DNA of 30,153 bases from a virus. Positions within the stretch are counted from its first letter, which is position 1, and the number at the start of each line of letters is the position of its first letter. Location: positions 1 through 30,153 of IMG/VR virus record IMGVR_UViG_3300001533_001348. One strand, written 5' to 3'. The notes under the pieces were generated by a model, which ran no database searches, was not told where the DNA came from, and saw only the letters and a list, made by a program, of their open reading frames with translations. Positions 5,859 to 14,089 of the stretch are shown here, in pieces. The translations under genes and the position numbers were made by a program.

Positions 5859-7333
5859 TGATTGAACTTTCTGAAGCGGAACTGCTAAAGGCTCTACGTG
5901 AGCGTGAGAAGGAACTCCGAATACAGGACTCCGACAACTTCTATACCAAAGGTGGTTTCTGGAGATACTGTAAGTGGTGGGATGACTCTTTTTTCTTTGA
6001 CGCTAAAGAGCCGTTACAACAGCTTGCACAGATACTTGAAGATATGTTTCTTGAAGATAAGTATCAACGCCTTATTATCACGGTCTTCCCACGCTTTGGT
6101 AAGTCGTATATCGTTACCATGCTTGTTACATGGCTGTACAGCATGAACACAGGCAAGCGTTACGGTAAGAAAACGCAGATTATGCGTAACTCTTATGACG
6201 ATGACATGGCAAAGAAGTTTTCACGTGATACGTTGGCAGTTATACGTGACGAAAGGTATCAGCTCAAGTTTCCACACATCAAGATGTCCAAGCGAGTTAA
6301 AGAAATACTTAGCTGGACACTTCAAGGTGCAACAGAATACAGTTACACAGGCTCAGGTCTCGACTCAGGTATTACAGGTAAGGGTGTTAAGGACTTGAGG
6401 ATATTGGATGACCCACACAAGGGTTACAAAGAAGTAATCTCTGAAGTAAAGTCTGAAGCCTCGTGGCAAAGCTATATCTCTACTCACTTGACCCGTGATG
6501 ACCATACGTCAAACTGTAAGGACATTATTATCGGTACTCGTTGGGGTGTCTCCGATATCATAGGTCGTGAACTTGAGTCAAGAAGCCAAGACTGGAGCGT
6601 ATTTAGTTTCCCATTCCTTGACCAGCGTGATAACAGTATATGCGAAGCCATGTGTAGCACCAAAAGAGCAAGAGAAATACGGCAGTTCATGGCAAAGAGT
6701 GGTCAGTACCATATCTTTACGGCTGCGTACCAGTGTGATCCGATAGAAGCCAAAGACGTGCTATTCAAAGAAGGAAGCTTACGTTACTTCAGGAAAAGCG
6801 ACCTATCGAGACCAGAGAAGAAGGAAGAGATTGTTGACAAGTTCATGTTTGTTGACTTTGCGGATAAAGGAACTGACTACTTGTCTGCTCCGATTTGTGT
6901 ACAAGCTGGAGAAACCATTTATGTAGTTGACTGGATATTTACGCAAGACCCTGTAGAGAGTACGCAGAGCAGGATAGTACAGGCTATACAGGACTACAAC
7001 TTGAGCAGATGTATCGTTGAGTCCAATAGTGGTGGCAGAATATTTGCAAATAATATAGAAGAAGAGCTGTCAAGTGACCGTGTTATAGTTGACTCGATAC
7101 CTACTTCTTCCAACAAGGAAACGAGGATACTTGCAAATGCTCCAGCTATAAAAATTAACTTTAGGTTCTTGCAAGAGTCAGAACGAAGCGAAGAGTACGA
7201 ACTTGCAATGAAACAATTGTTCCGATACAACAAGAAAAAGAAGAAGCAGAAAGATGATGCCCCAGACAGCTTGGTAGGTGCTTACCAAATGCTTGAAACT
7301 TCTGGTGAAGAATCCATGCTGTTCAACTATTAA
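5858..7333 (+). CDS. terL: terminase large subunit
   Basis: A 491-aa packaging motor with N-terminal ATPase and C-terminal nuclease. Visible motifs: a Walker A variant 'FPRFGKS' at residues 77-83, Walker B 'LRILDDP' at 180-186, and the coupling motif 'GTRWG' at 226-230. The RNase H-like nuclease has candidate metal-binding acidic residues at D333 (FVDFADKGTD), E388 (IVESNSGG) and D470 (DAPDSLVGA). Length and motif order match phage large terminases. The enzyme would pump DNA into the prohead through the portal and cut it. It starts in a TAATG overlap with the XhlA-like gene. It sits about 4.4 kb after the small subunit, where many phages have the two adjacent. Confidence 0.95.
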   Translation: MIELSEAELLKALREREKELRIQDSDNFYTKGGFWRYCKWWDDSFFFDAKEPLQQLAQILEDMFLEDKYQRLIITVFPRFGKSYIVTMLVTWLYSMNTGKRYGKKTQIMRNSYDDDMAKKFSRDTLAVIRDERYQLKFPHIKMSKRVKEILSWTLQGATEYSYTGSGLDSGITGKGVKDLRILDDPHKGYKEVISEVKSEASWQSYISTHLTRDDHTSNCKDIIIGTRWGVSDIIGRELESRSQDWSVFSFPFLDQRDNSICEAMCSTKRAREIRQFMAKSGQYHIFTAAYQCDPIEAKDVLFKEGSLRYFRKSDLSRPEKKEEIVDKFMFVDFADKGTDYLSAPICVQAGETIYVVDWIFTQDPVESTQSRIVQAIQDYNLSRCIVESNSGGRIFANNIEEELSSDRVIVDSIPTSSNKETRILANAPAIKINFRFLQESERSEEYELAMKQLFRYNKKKKKQKDDAPDSLVGAYQMLETSGEESMLFNY

Positions 7334-7343
7334 AGGTGGATAA

Positions 7344-9233
7344 GTGAAAGACAAAATAATTGTAGCTTTAATGAGTTGTGGTGAGCCTACTACACAGGAA
7401 TCACTCGACAAGTTGAATCAAATGTTTGACGAGGTTGTGTTAGTGGAAGAAGTACCACACTCTAAAGCTATACGTAAATGCTATGAGATAGGTCTTTCAA
7501 GTGACAAGGAATGGCTTTTAATCGCTGGTGCTGACGGTATCCTTTATCCTGAAGCGATGCAAGAGTTTCTTGACACAGCAGAAAATATGGTTGAAGAGAA
7601 AACGTTTCACTTTTCAAGCTATTGTGACGATAAGTTTAGGGTCGGTAATCGTTACGGATGGGGTATCTATAGAACCAAATACCTTGACGTTGTATTAGCT
7701 AACTTGTCGGAGACGGATATCACGCCTGAAGGTATGGCAATGACAAAGACAATTGCACAGGGATACCTTAACCATGTTATACCAATCAAAACAAGCACAC
7801 ACGATTACGGACAGTTGCCTTTTGATGTTTACCGTAAAGGATATATGTGGTCAAGAAGGCTACAAGGAAGTGCAATATCCAACACAACAAAACATTGGTT
7901 GTCAAAGTACAAGGAAGATAAGGACTTCAGGTATTTGCTGGAAGGGTACGGTGACGGCATAAAGAACATTCATCAGGAGTACTTTTGCGACAGCACTTAC
8001 CACAACAGGAATCGAGTCAAGTACCTAATAGAAGACCTTGACAACAAGGAAGACCATGTAGTTACCATGTTCTCTGTTTCCGATTTTGCAGGTTCAGGGT
8101 ATCACTACGCCGAAGCTATCAACCGACACACTAAGTTTAAGGTTAGACAGTTTGTTAGCAGACAGAAAATATCCTGTCCATTCGATGCGGAGTTTGTAGC
8201 TTCTCAGAATCCTGAGTTTTTCCAAGAATGTATGCGACACTCTGATATATTACATCTAAAATGGGACGGTATGCCAATTATCAAGAATGGTCAATTACAC
8301 CTGTACAGGAGAGAGTACGATAACTTTATGTTGGTTATTGGCAACAAAACATACTCCGTTCCTGTTAATCCTGACGCTGGTACTATTGTTACTCATTGTG
8401 GTACGGCATCAAGAAGAGATGAGACACATCCAGTTTACAATAAATGGACAAGACCAAAGACAAGTGAGATTATCAACAACACACATATCAGGACAGCTTT
8501 ATCTCCAGACCTTTGCTATCCTGACCTTAATAATATCTTTACGCCACACGCTATTGATAGTCAGAATGCTCAATACACATGGAAGGAGCGAAAGATACCT
8601 ATTATAGGATGCTATCCCGCAACAAATGACAGGAAGGGTGTTGACCAGTACCTAAAGACCGCACTTAATTACCTTGCAAGTCAAGGGTACAAGTTTCACC
8701 TAATAGAAACCAAAAACATGAGTAACGCAAAGTGTATCGAAGCGAAGAAAGACTTTACTATAATGTTCGACCAAGTCACATCTGCTGGAACGTACGGTCG
8801 CTCTGCTATTGAAGCCATGCAATTTGGTGTACCTGTTATATGTTACATAAGCGAAGAAGCAAAAAGGCAGTCATGTAACGAGATATATCAGAACAGCCCA
8901 GTGCTTAACCCGGGCAATACCGTTGAAGGTATGATAGAACTGCTACGTAACATATTTGACGGCAAGATTAACCTGAAAGAAGTTTCGGTTAAGACTAAAA
9001 AGTATTGTGACGAACTTCACGGTTACCGTGCTTCAGGAAAGCAGTGGGAACAGATTTACAAGGAATTATTAATATTGAAAGAAATCCGCAAGATAAACTA
9101 TGTATGGGCAAACGGTGTTGAGCCAAACTTCAAGGTAATGATACCAAAGAAAAAAAAGACAAGGATTGTTCCTGATGATGAGTTTGATGCCTACAGGAAA
9201 ATAAGAAAGAATGGCATGAGAAGGTACAGGTGA
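7344..9233 (+). CDS. two-domain glycosyltransferase (GT-A plus GT-B)
   Basis: A 629-aa protein starting at GTG 7344 after AAAGGTGGA. Residues 1-230 resemble a GT2-type fold: an N-terminal strand, a variable middle, and 'LLIAGADGILYPEA' at 59-71 in the place of the metal/sugar-nucleotide DxD motif. From about 240 a GT4-type fold begins ('SDFAGSGYHYAEAINRHT'). Its second half shows 'GCYPATNDRKGVD' and the family signature 'GTYGRSAIEAMQFGVPVICY' near 480-500, where a conserved Glu binds the nucleotide-sugar. The last 60 residues are basic. Two glycosyltransferase domains in one chain suggest two sequential sugar transfers. The acceptor is unknown: virion protein, host surface glycan or modified DNA base. 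It overlaps the methyltransferase by GTGA. Confidence 0.85.
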   Translation: MKDKIIVALMSCGEPTTQESLDKLNQMFDEVVLVEEVPHSKAIRKCYEIGLSSDKEWLLIAGADGILYPEAMQEFLDTAENMVEEKTFHFSSYCDDKFRVGNRYGWGIYRTKYLDVVLANLSETDITPEGMAMTKTIAQGYLNHVIPIKTSTHDYGQLPFDVYRKGYMWSRRLQGSAISNTTKHWLSKYKEDKDFRYLLEGYGDGIKNIHQEYFCDSTYHNRNRVKYLIEDLDNKEDHVVTMFSVSDFAGSGYHYAEAINRHTKFKVRQFVSRQKISCPFDAEFVASQNPEFFQECMRHSDILHLKWDGMPIIKNGQLHLYRREYDNFMLVIGNKTYSVPVNPDAGTIVTHCGTASRRDETHPVYNKWTRPKTSEIINNTHIRTALSPDLCYPDLNNIFTPHAIDSQNAQYTWKERKIPIIGCYPATNDRKGVDQYLKTALNYLASQGYKFHLIETKNMSNAKCIEAKKDFTIMFDQVTSAGTYGRSAIEAMQFGVPVICYISEEAKRQSCNEIYQNSPVLNPGNTVEGMIELLRNIFDGKINLKEVSVKTKKYCDELHGYRASGKQWEQIYKELLILKEIRKINYVWANGVEPNFKVMIPKKKKTRIVPDDEFDAYRKIRKNGMRRYR

Positions 9234-9808
9234 CAAGACCACAAGTCGGTGCAGAGTTTTATGACAACCTTTACCGTACAAAGGAGAGCTACAGTCTTAA
9301 TGTTTCAGCACAACAGTCTCCACACGGTGTACTGTATAACAACATTGTGGTGTATTTACGTAATATACCTAATGCAAGGATACTTGACGTAGGTTGTGGA
9401 ACTGGTCAGCTTGCAGAACTTATTATTAGTTCAGGATACAACTATATAAAAGGTATAGATATTTCTTCGGTAGCAATAGAGCTTTCACGTAAAAGGTGTC
9501 CAAAGTACGAAGATAGGTTTCAGTGTGTTAGCATTGAAGATTACGACCACAGCGATGACTACAACACTGCTATCATTTGTGAAGTGTTGGAACATATTGC
9601 AGAAGATATAGCGGTAATAGATTCACTTAAGCCAGGGACACAAGTAGTATTAACAGTGCCAAACTATGACTCTGCTTCACATGTAAGGCACTTTGACGGA
9701 CTCCTGTCAGTAATAAGAAGATACAATAGATTATTAGTTCATTACGGCACTGTAATACATTGTGGAGATACAAGTGAGTTTTACCTTATACATGGCACGA
9801 AGCAATAA
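9230..9808 (+). CDS. class I SAM-dependent methyltransferase
   Basis: A 192-aa protein with the Rossmann-like methyltransferase signature. Motif I is 'ILDVGCGTGQ' at residues 51-60, the acidic adenosyl-binding strand is 'IKGIDIS' at about 73-79, motif IV is 'CEVLEHI' at 117-123, and 'LTVPNYDSASHVRHF' follows at about 141-155. This order is typical of the UbiG/Methyltransf_23-like group that methylates small molecules or sugars. The DPPY/NPPF motif of DNA adenine methylases is absent. The GTG start lies in a GTGA overlap with the glycosyltransferase, so the two are probably co-translated and act on the same substrate, for example O-methylating a transferred sugar. A new promoter follows the gene. 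Confidence 0.85.
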   Translation: MTRPQVGAEFYDNLYRTKESYSLNVSAQQSPHGVLYNNIVVYLRNIPNARILDVGCGTGQLAELIISSGYNYIKGIDISSVAIELSRKRCPKYEDRFQCVSIEDYDHSDDYNTAIICEVLEHIAEDIAVIDSLKPGTQVVLTVPNYDSASHVRHFDGLLSVIRRYNRLLVHYGTVIHCGDTSEFYLIHGTKQ

Positions 9809-9842
9809 CTTGAACAAAAGGGAGAAAGAAGTGAGAAATAAC

Positions 9843-9871
9843 TTGACAGAAGTTCCGTATTTGGTTATCAT
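9843..9871 (+). promoter_or_regulatory. sigma70-type promoter of the head/tail operon
   Basis: TTGACA (9843-9848), a 17-bp spacer and TATCAT (9866-9871) lie in the 84-bp gap between the methyltransferase and the portal gene. Transcription would begin near 9878, just ahead of the portal's ribosome site. CTTGACAGAA is identical to the promoter at 394. A 16-codon frame beginning with GTG 9831 after AAAGGGAGAAAGAA overlaps the promoter; it is probably not a gene. Confidence 0.75.
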
Positions 9872-9892
9872 GGTCTCATAGAAGGAAATAAT

Positions 9893-11317
9893 ATGCAAGA
9901 GAAAAAGAAAGATATAAGTGTTTATCGGCAAAAGAAAGCTGACGACAAGGTGTATGCCTTTTCGTTTGCAGTACAAGGAAACAATACTCTGTCAAAGAGC
10001 TTGTCTTCTAATATTCCAGCAACGGATACGGCAGTGTTCCAGTATTTGAAAGACCAGTCCTATGTAAAACCACCTTATGACCCTTCTATTATTACTGGTT
10101 GGTTGAAAGCTAATACGACACACTCTGCGTGTATCAACTCAAAGACATCTATGATTGCTGGAAATGGTATCGAGATATTAGCTCCTGAGAGTGAACAGAC
10201 TGATGCGTTCAAGCGTTTCCTTGAGAACCCTAACGAGATTTACGAGCAGACACTTGAAGAAATTATCTACTCTTTAGTGATGAACGGTGAGATATTTAAT
10301 AATGCTTATATGCAGGTACGTAAAGCAGGTAGCAAGGTTGCACTCTACAATGTAAACGCAAAGAACATCTTTATCAGACCTTTGTATGATGCGAACGATA
10401 GACCGATTGCTGGTACGGTTGAAAAGTATCTTTACATTTGCAGATACAACACACCATTTGGTTTAAAGGACACCTATCAGTACAATCCGTACCGTGGTAC
10501 AATGAAAGCTACTGACACAAGGTTGTACCATATTAAAGGTGCTTCTGTTAACAGTGACTTTTACGGAGAGCCTACGTACACGTCAATAGAGCAGTCGATA
10601 CTTGAGAGCCGTTATGTATCAGATTTTAACATAAATTTTTTCAGCAACAACGCACAGCCTAATTACGTGATTGCTGTTTCAGGTGTCAAGATGAGTAAGA
10701 AGGCAAAGGAAGCGTTTGTTACTGAGATGCAAGAGAAGCTAAAAGGTATCGAAAACCAGCATCGTGGTATGGTTATGATGTTCGATAACGAAAAGGCTAA
10801 CATTACTATTAAGGAAATGAGCAAGTCCTACGATGAATCATTCTCGAAGCTCAAGAAGGACATAGCTGAAGTTGTTTCAACTGCTCACCTGATGCCAATG
10901 GAGTTGTTACCGCAAAGTGGTAGCTCTAACTTTGGTGGTGGCACGGCTACGATTGGAGCGTTAAAGGTTTTCCTTGAAATGATTGTCAAGCCACGACAAA
11001 GGTTCTACGAGAACAATATTAACAGGCTTATGAAATCTTTGTTTGGCTTTGACCCAAAGATACGCCTACGTGGTATCAAGATTACTACTGAAAAAGATGA
11101 CGCTATTGTTCACGTAATGTACCACAAGCAAGGTATTCTAACAACTAACGAGATACGTGAAGAGCTGAAGAAGAAAGAGATGCCAATATCGGACACAACA
11201 GTTAATGATAGTGATAGTGATAGTCCTAACGTAACAGACGAAGGTGAACCACGTGCTGGAATGGACACAAGTAGCACAAGCCGTGAGCTAACCGATACTA
11301 ATATAGATAAATTCTAA
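9893..11317 (+). CDS. portal protein
   Basis: A 474-aa protein forming the twelve-subunit ring at the prohead vertex through which DNA enters. The sequence follows the PBSX/HK97-type portal family: an early 'YDPSIITGWLKANTTHSACIN' helix, 'LVMNGEIFNNAYMQV' in the clip/wing region, 'YGEPTYTSIEQSI' and 'ISTAHLMPME'-like residues (VVSTAHLMPMELL) ahead of the stem, and 'FLEMIVKPRQRFYENNINRL' near the end. The C-terminus is a disordered tail rich in Ser, Thr and Asp with a short GATAGT microsatellite (near 11205-11222) coding Asp-Ser repeats. Ribosome site GAAGGAA. It sits directly upstream of the protease gene, as expected. Confidence 0.9.
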   Translation: MQEKKKDISVYRQKKADDKVYAFSFAVQGNNTLSKSLSSNIPATDTAVFQYLKDQSYVKPPYDPSIITGWLKANTTHSACINSKTSMIAGNGIEILAPESEQTDAFKRFLENPNEIYEQTLEEIIYSLVMNGEIFNNAYMQVRKAGSKVALYNVNAKNIFIRPLYDANDRPIAGTVEKYLYICRYNTPFGLKDTYQYNPYRGTMKATDTRLYHIKGASVNSDFYGEPTYTSIEQSILESRYVSDFNINFFSNNAQPNYVIAVSGVKMSKKAKEAFVTEMQEKLKGIENQHRGMVMMFDNEKANITIKEMSKSYDESFSKLKKDIAEVVSTAHLMPMELLPQSGSSNFGGGTATIGALKVFLEMIVKPRQRFYENNINRLMKSLFGFDPKIRLRGIKITTEKDDAIVHVMYHKQGILTTNEIREELKKKEMPISDTTVNDSDSDSPNVTDEGEPRAGMDTSSTSRELTDTNIDKF

Positions 11318-11329
11318 GTGGAGGTATAA

Positions 11330-12289
11330 ATGCCGTTAAGTGAACTTGAAAAGAAAAAGAGACGACTCAAAGATATTGAAGTTGATTTTGTCTCTTTAGT
11401 TAAAAGACCTGCTACAGGTAAGAGTTTTTTCCTATGGAAAAGCAGGGATAAGTTACAGGAAGACGTAGTAGAAACAAAGAAAGCTATGGTTAGCCTTATT
11501 AAAGGTAATAGTGAAGCCAAGAGAATCCTTTACGGCGTTGTGTACTCGCCTGATGAAGTTGACAAGCAAGATGACTTTATGGGTGCAGAGCTTATAGAAA
11601 AGGCTGCTCATGACTTTATTATCAACTATCGTAACATTGACCACGAGCATGACTTCATGGAAGGCAAAGGTGTTGTAGTAGAAAGCTATATTGCTCCAAT
11701 GGATATGCTGATAAACGAAGACTCAATATCAAAAGGTTCATGGGTGCTTGCCGTTAAGGTTACGCCTGAGATGTGGGATGAGTTTAGCAAAGGCAACATT
11801 ACCGGTTTTAGTTTAGCTGGTAAAATATTTGATAGCGAATATATCAGGACAGAGGAAGAGGAAGCTAATCTTGATGAGAATAGTTATGGTATTTTCTGGT
11901 CTTTAAGGGCTAATGAAAATGTAGAAAAAAACGAAACAAAACAAGAAGATGAGGTAAACATGGAAGAGTTACAAAAACTGACCGAAACGGTTGCAGGGTT
12001 GCAGAAGTCTCTTGAAGATGTTAATACCAAACTTGAAGGTATTATATCCAAAGAAGACATTGCGAAAAGTATTGACGAAAAGGTTAACGTCGAAGAGATT
12101 ACGAAGTCTATTAAAGAAGGCATCGATACTGAAGTGGCTAATCTTACCAAAACCATTCAGGATACACTGAATACAAAGGTAGAAGAGCTGGAAAAGAAGT
12201 TCACCGAAAATGACCAGCCAGGAAATACAGGCGACAATCCTGCTGGAATAGAAGTAGTCGAGACTTCATTTACTACGGAGGCAAAATAA
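11330..12289 (+). CDS. XkdF-type prohead protease with scaffold domain
   Basis: A 319-aa protein preceded by GGAGG. Residues about 60-195 match the XkdF/S78-type phage serine protease pattern: 'LYGVVYSPDEVDKQDDFM', 'NIDHEHD' (candidate catalytic His105 or His107), 'GSWVLAVKVT', 'ITGFSLAGK' (candidate Ser161) and 'SYGIFWSL'. Residues about 205-300 are a charged coiled coil (MEELQKLTETVAGLQKSLEDV), which would act as the internal scaffold. The protein probably guides capsid assembly and is then cut away. It ends in a TAATG overlap with the capsid gene. An in-frame internal start at 11960 may give a free scaffold. The catalytic residues are assigned by position only. Confidence 0.8.
   Translation: MPLSELEKKKRRLKDIEVDFVSLVKRPATGKSFFLWKSRDKLQEDVVETKKAMVSLIKGNSEAKRILYGVVYSPDEVDKQDDFMGAELIEKAAHDFIINYRNIDHEHDFMEGKGVVVESYIAPMDMLINEDSISKGSWVLAVKVTPEMWDEFSKGNITGFSLAGKIFDSEYIRTEEEEANLDENSYGIFWSLRANENVEKNETKQEDEVNMEELQKLTETVAGLQKSLEDVNTKLEGIISKEDIAKSIDEKVNVEEITKSIKEGIDTEVANLTKTIQDTLNTKVEELEKKFTENDQPGNTGDNPAGIEVVETSFTTEAK
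11960..12289 (+). CDS. possible nested scaffold protein (internal start)
   Basis: ATG 11960 is codon 211 of the protease gene and falls exactly where the protease domain ends and the coiled coil begins. GAGG sits at 11951-11954, five bases before it. Translation from here would give 109 residues made only of the coiled-coil scaffold. The arrangement copies lambda C/Nu3, where a scaffold is made from an internal start of the protease gene. Inference from position and ribosome site only; the full-length product may do both jobs. Confidence 0.4.
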   Translation: MEELQKLTETVAGLQKSLEDVNTKLEGIISKEDIAKSIDEKVNVEEITKSIKEGIDTEVANLTKTIQDTLNTKVEELEKKFTENDQPGNTGDNPAGIEVVETSFTTEAK

Positions 12290-13749
12290 TGGCACAGAAA
12301 TTTAACAAAACACATCTTGGCTTGGTCAAGAATTTAGCAGAAAGAGGAAACGCAGAAGCTATATCTCTTTTGAACAAGCACTTCCCTGACAAGGATGTCT
12401 TGCAGAAGAACATTGGCGACTATGCAATGGATGAAAGGCTTGTTGACCAGAAGGCACAAGAGCTTATCATGTATATGTGGCAGAACACACCAATCATGAA
12501 CGAGTTCTCGCATGAGTACACTCGTGACCGTGTAACCAAAGTACCGTTAGGCATCACCGACAAAGAGTTCTTGGTATCTACCGAGAGACTTGGCAGACAG
12601 CTTACCGCTGGCGAGAAGCAGGGGTTAGGTGCAATCAACTCGTTTGATGTATTCTGTGAAGAGATTGAAGCACAGTGGGACATCAAGATTGGTGACCTGA
12701 TTTACAACCTTGGTAATCCTAACTACATGGATCAACTTGAGAAGGCAAAAATTGCAGAGATTGGTAACGACGTTGCAAGGCTTACCGCTTACGGTGAACA
12801 CCGTGATGCTACAAGTTTCAGCAGATTGCTTTACGGTTTCCCGCACAGACTGCGAACCATGAATGGAAAGAACACATTCTCTACAAGTTCTCAGGAGCTT
12901 TTAGGAAAGAACGGTTTCTTAATGACTCCTGTTAAGTTGGATGCAGGTGCTTCTCCTGACGCTGGTGATACTCTTACAATAATGAACAGAATGATTCGTG
13001 AAACCGAGACACAGCATTTGAACGGAGCTTCATTTATGATGAGTCGTGAAGACGCTAACAACTATGCTGACATGAGAGCTATCCCAGTTGTTGCCGGGAC
13101 TAACGAGTTTGTTGGTGTTAACGTTGCTTTACGTGAAACTTGGTTAACTAATGGTACAGTACCGCCTTTCAAGGGTTACCGTGTAGTTCACTGCGAACAC
13201 ATGAGACCTTTGAGAACTAATGGTGTAATCGTACTTGGCAACCTGAAGAACCTTACTATTGTAAGTCACACTGAAGCAAGAGTGACTAAAGAGTACAAAG
13301 CAAGACTCGATACTGGTGGAAACGGATACGAGTTCACTTATGTATTCTACATGAACCTTGCAATTAAACGACCTTATGCTATGACCGTTGCGTTCAGGAA
13401 CGCTACCGTTGAGACTCCAGTTGTAATGGCTGGTGCTGGTGCGAAACCTGAAGATGGAGAAGTTGAAGCTGGTGGATCAATCAGTGTTAGCGCTGCTGGT
13501 GGAACAGCTACCGTTTATCCTTACACCGACACCGTTGGTGCAGAGATTTACTATGCTGCTCTTGCTGACGTTGCTGACCTTGATGACTATGCTACCGCTG
13601 TTGATGCTGTTGACGTAACTACGTTCAAGATTGACAATGACGACCCATCTGTTGACTTGGCAGCAGGCACTTGGGTGTTCCGTTCATTCAAGGATGGAAA
13701 ATTAACACAGTCGGCTAAAAAGACAATTACTGTTACAGACGGCTTATAA
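12289..13749 (+). CDS. major capsid protein with C-terminal Ig-like domain
   Basis: A 486-aa protein immediately after the protease, with the expected size and position for the HK97-fold shell protein. Residues 1-70 are a helical N-arm. About 80-375 carry the capsid core with 'NEFVGVNVALRETW', 'GYRVVHCEHM', 'GVIVLGNLKNLTIV' and the closing 'YVFYMNLAIKRPYAMTVAF'. Residues about 378-486 form a separate Ala/Val/Thr/Asp-rich beta domain ('GGSISVSAAGGTATVYPY', 'AAGTWVFRSFKDGKLTQSA') like the Ig-type or chitobiase-type add-ons found on phage surfaces. That domain would stand out from each capsomer. A stable hairpin lies just after the stop codon. The capsid call rests on context and size; the extra domain on pattern. 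Confidence 0.85.
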   Translation: MAQKFNKTHLGLVKNLAERGNAEAISLLNKHFPDKDVLQKNIGDYAMDERLVDQKAQELIMYMWQNTPIMNEFSHEYTRDRVTKVPLGITDKEFLVSTERLGRQLTAGEKQGLGAINSFDVFCEEIEAQWDIKIGDLIYNLGNPNYMDQLEKAKIAEIGNDVARLTAYGEHRDATSFSRLLYGFPHRLRTMNGKNTFSTSSQELLGKNGFLMTPVKLDAGASPDAGDTLTIMNRMIRETETQHLNGASFMMSREDANNYADMRAIPVVAGTNEFVGVNVALRETWLTNGTVPPFKGYRVVHCEHMRPLRTNGVIVLGNLKNLTIVSHTEARVTKEYKARLDTGGNGYEFTYVFYMNLAIKRPYAMTVAFRNATVETPVVMAGAGAKPEDGEVEAGGSISVSAAGGTATVYPYTDTVGAEIYYAALADVADLDDYATAVDAVDVTTFKIDNDDPSVDLAAGTWVFRSFKDGKLTQSAKKTITVTDGL

Positions 13750-13765
13750 TGATAGATAACCGTAT

Positions 13766-13785
13766 GGGGTGGCTTCGGTCACCCC
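13766..13785 (+). terminator. UUCG-capped hairpin after the capsid gene
   Basis: GGGGTGGC, loop TTCG, GTCACCCC forms an 8-bp stem with one G-T wobble and a C-G-closed UUCG tetraloop, one of the most stable RNA hairpins. It begins 16 bases after the capsid stop codon. Only a short T/A-rich TATATT follows, so it is likely to be a partial terminator or an mRNA-stabilising 3' end. Either would raise the amount of capsid message over that of the downstream connector genes. Confidence 0.7.
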
Positions 13786-13804
13786 TATATTAAAGGAGTT
13801 TAGC

Positions 13805-14089
13805 ATGAGCGAGAAAGAAGAAGTCACTGAAAGATACTTCAATGTTAACAAAGAGTGGAGTAAGGAAGAGCTTGAAGCAATGGGTTGGCAAGATGTCAGA
13901 GCGTTAGCAGGAAAGCTTGGAATTACGTACACTACTAAGGATGAAGCAGTGAGAGACATAGTAACTAAAACCAATAAGTATGTGCGAGTAATATTCAAGA
14001 AGAATTACTTGCAGTACAAGCGTGGCAATGCTTACAGTGTCAACACCACAATGCGTAACAAGTTCAAGAAGATGAAACTAATAACATGA
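13805..14089 (+). CDS. probable head-tail connector or capsid accessory protein with HeH/SAP-like motif
   Basis: Start chosen at ATG 13805, directly after AAAGGAGTTTAGC. An in-frame GTG at 13769 lies inside the hairpin and has no ribosome site. The 94-aa product has 'WSKEELEAMGWQDVRALAGKLGI' at about 18-40, followed by 'KDEAVRDIV'. This helix-extended-loop-helix pattern (HeH/SAP-like, often DNA-binding) is common in small proteins after the capsid gene. The C-terminal half is basic (FKKNYLQYKRGNAYSVN, NKFKKMKLIT). It overlaps the next gene by ATGA. The role is inferred from position. Confidence 0.6.
   Translation: MSEKEEVTERYFNVNKEWSKEELEAMGWQDVRALAGKLGITYTTKDEAVRDIVTKTNKYVRVIFKKNYLQYKRGNAYSVNTTMRNKFKKMKLIT

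Noticed and set aside
9831-9881. 16-codon GTG-started frame before the portal gene
   Set aside because: It overlaps the promoter so its own start would lie upstream of the transcript start, and nothing else supports it.
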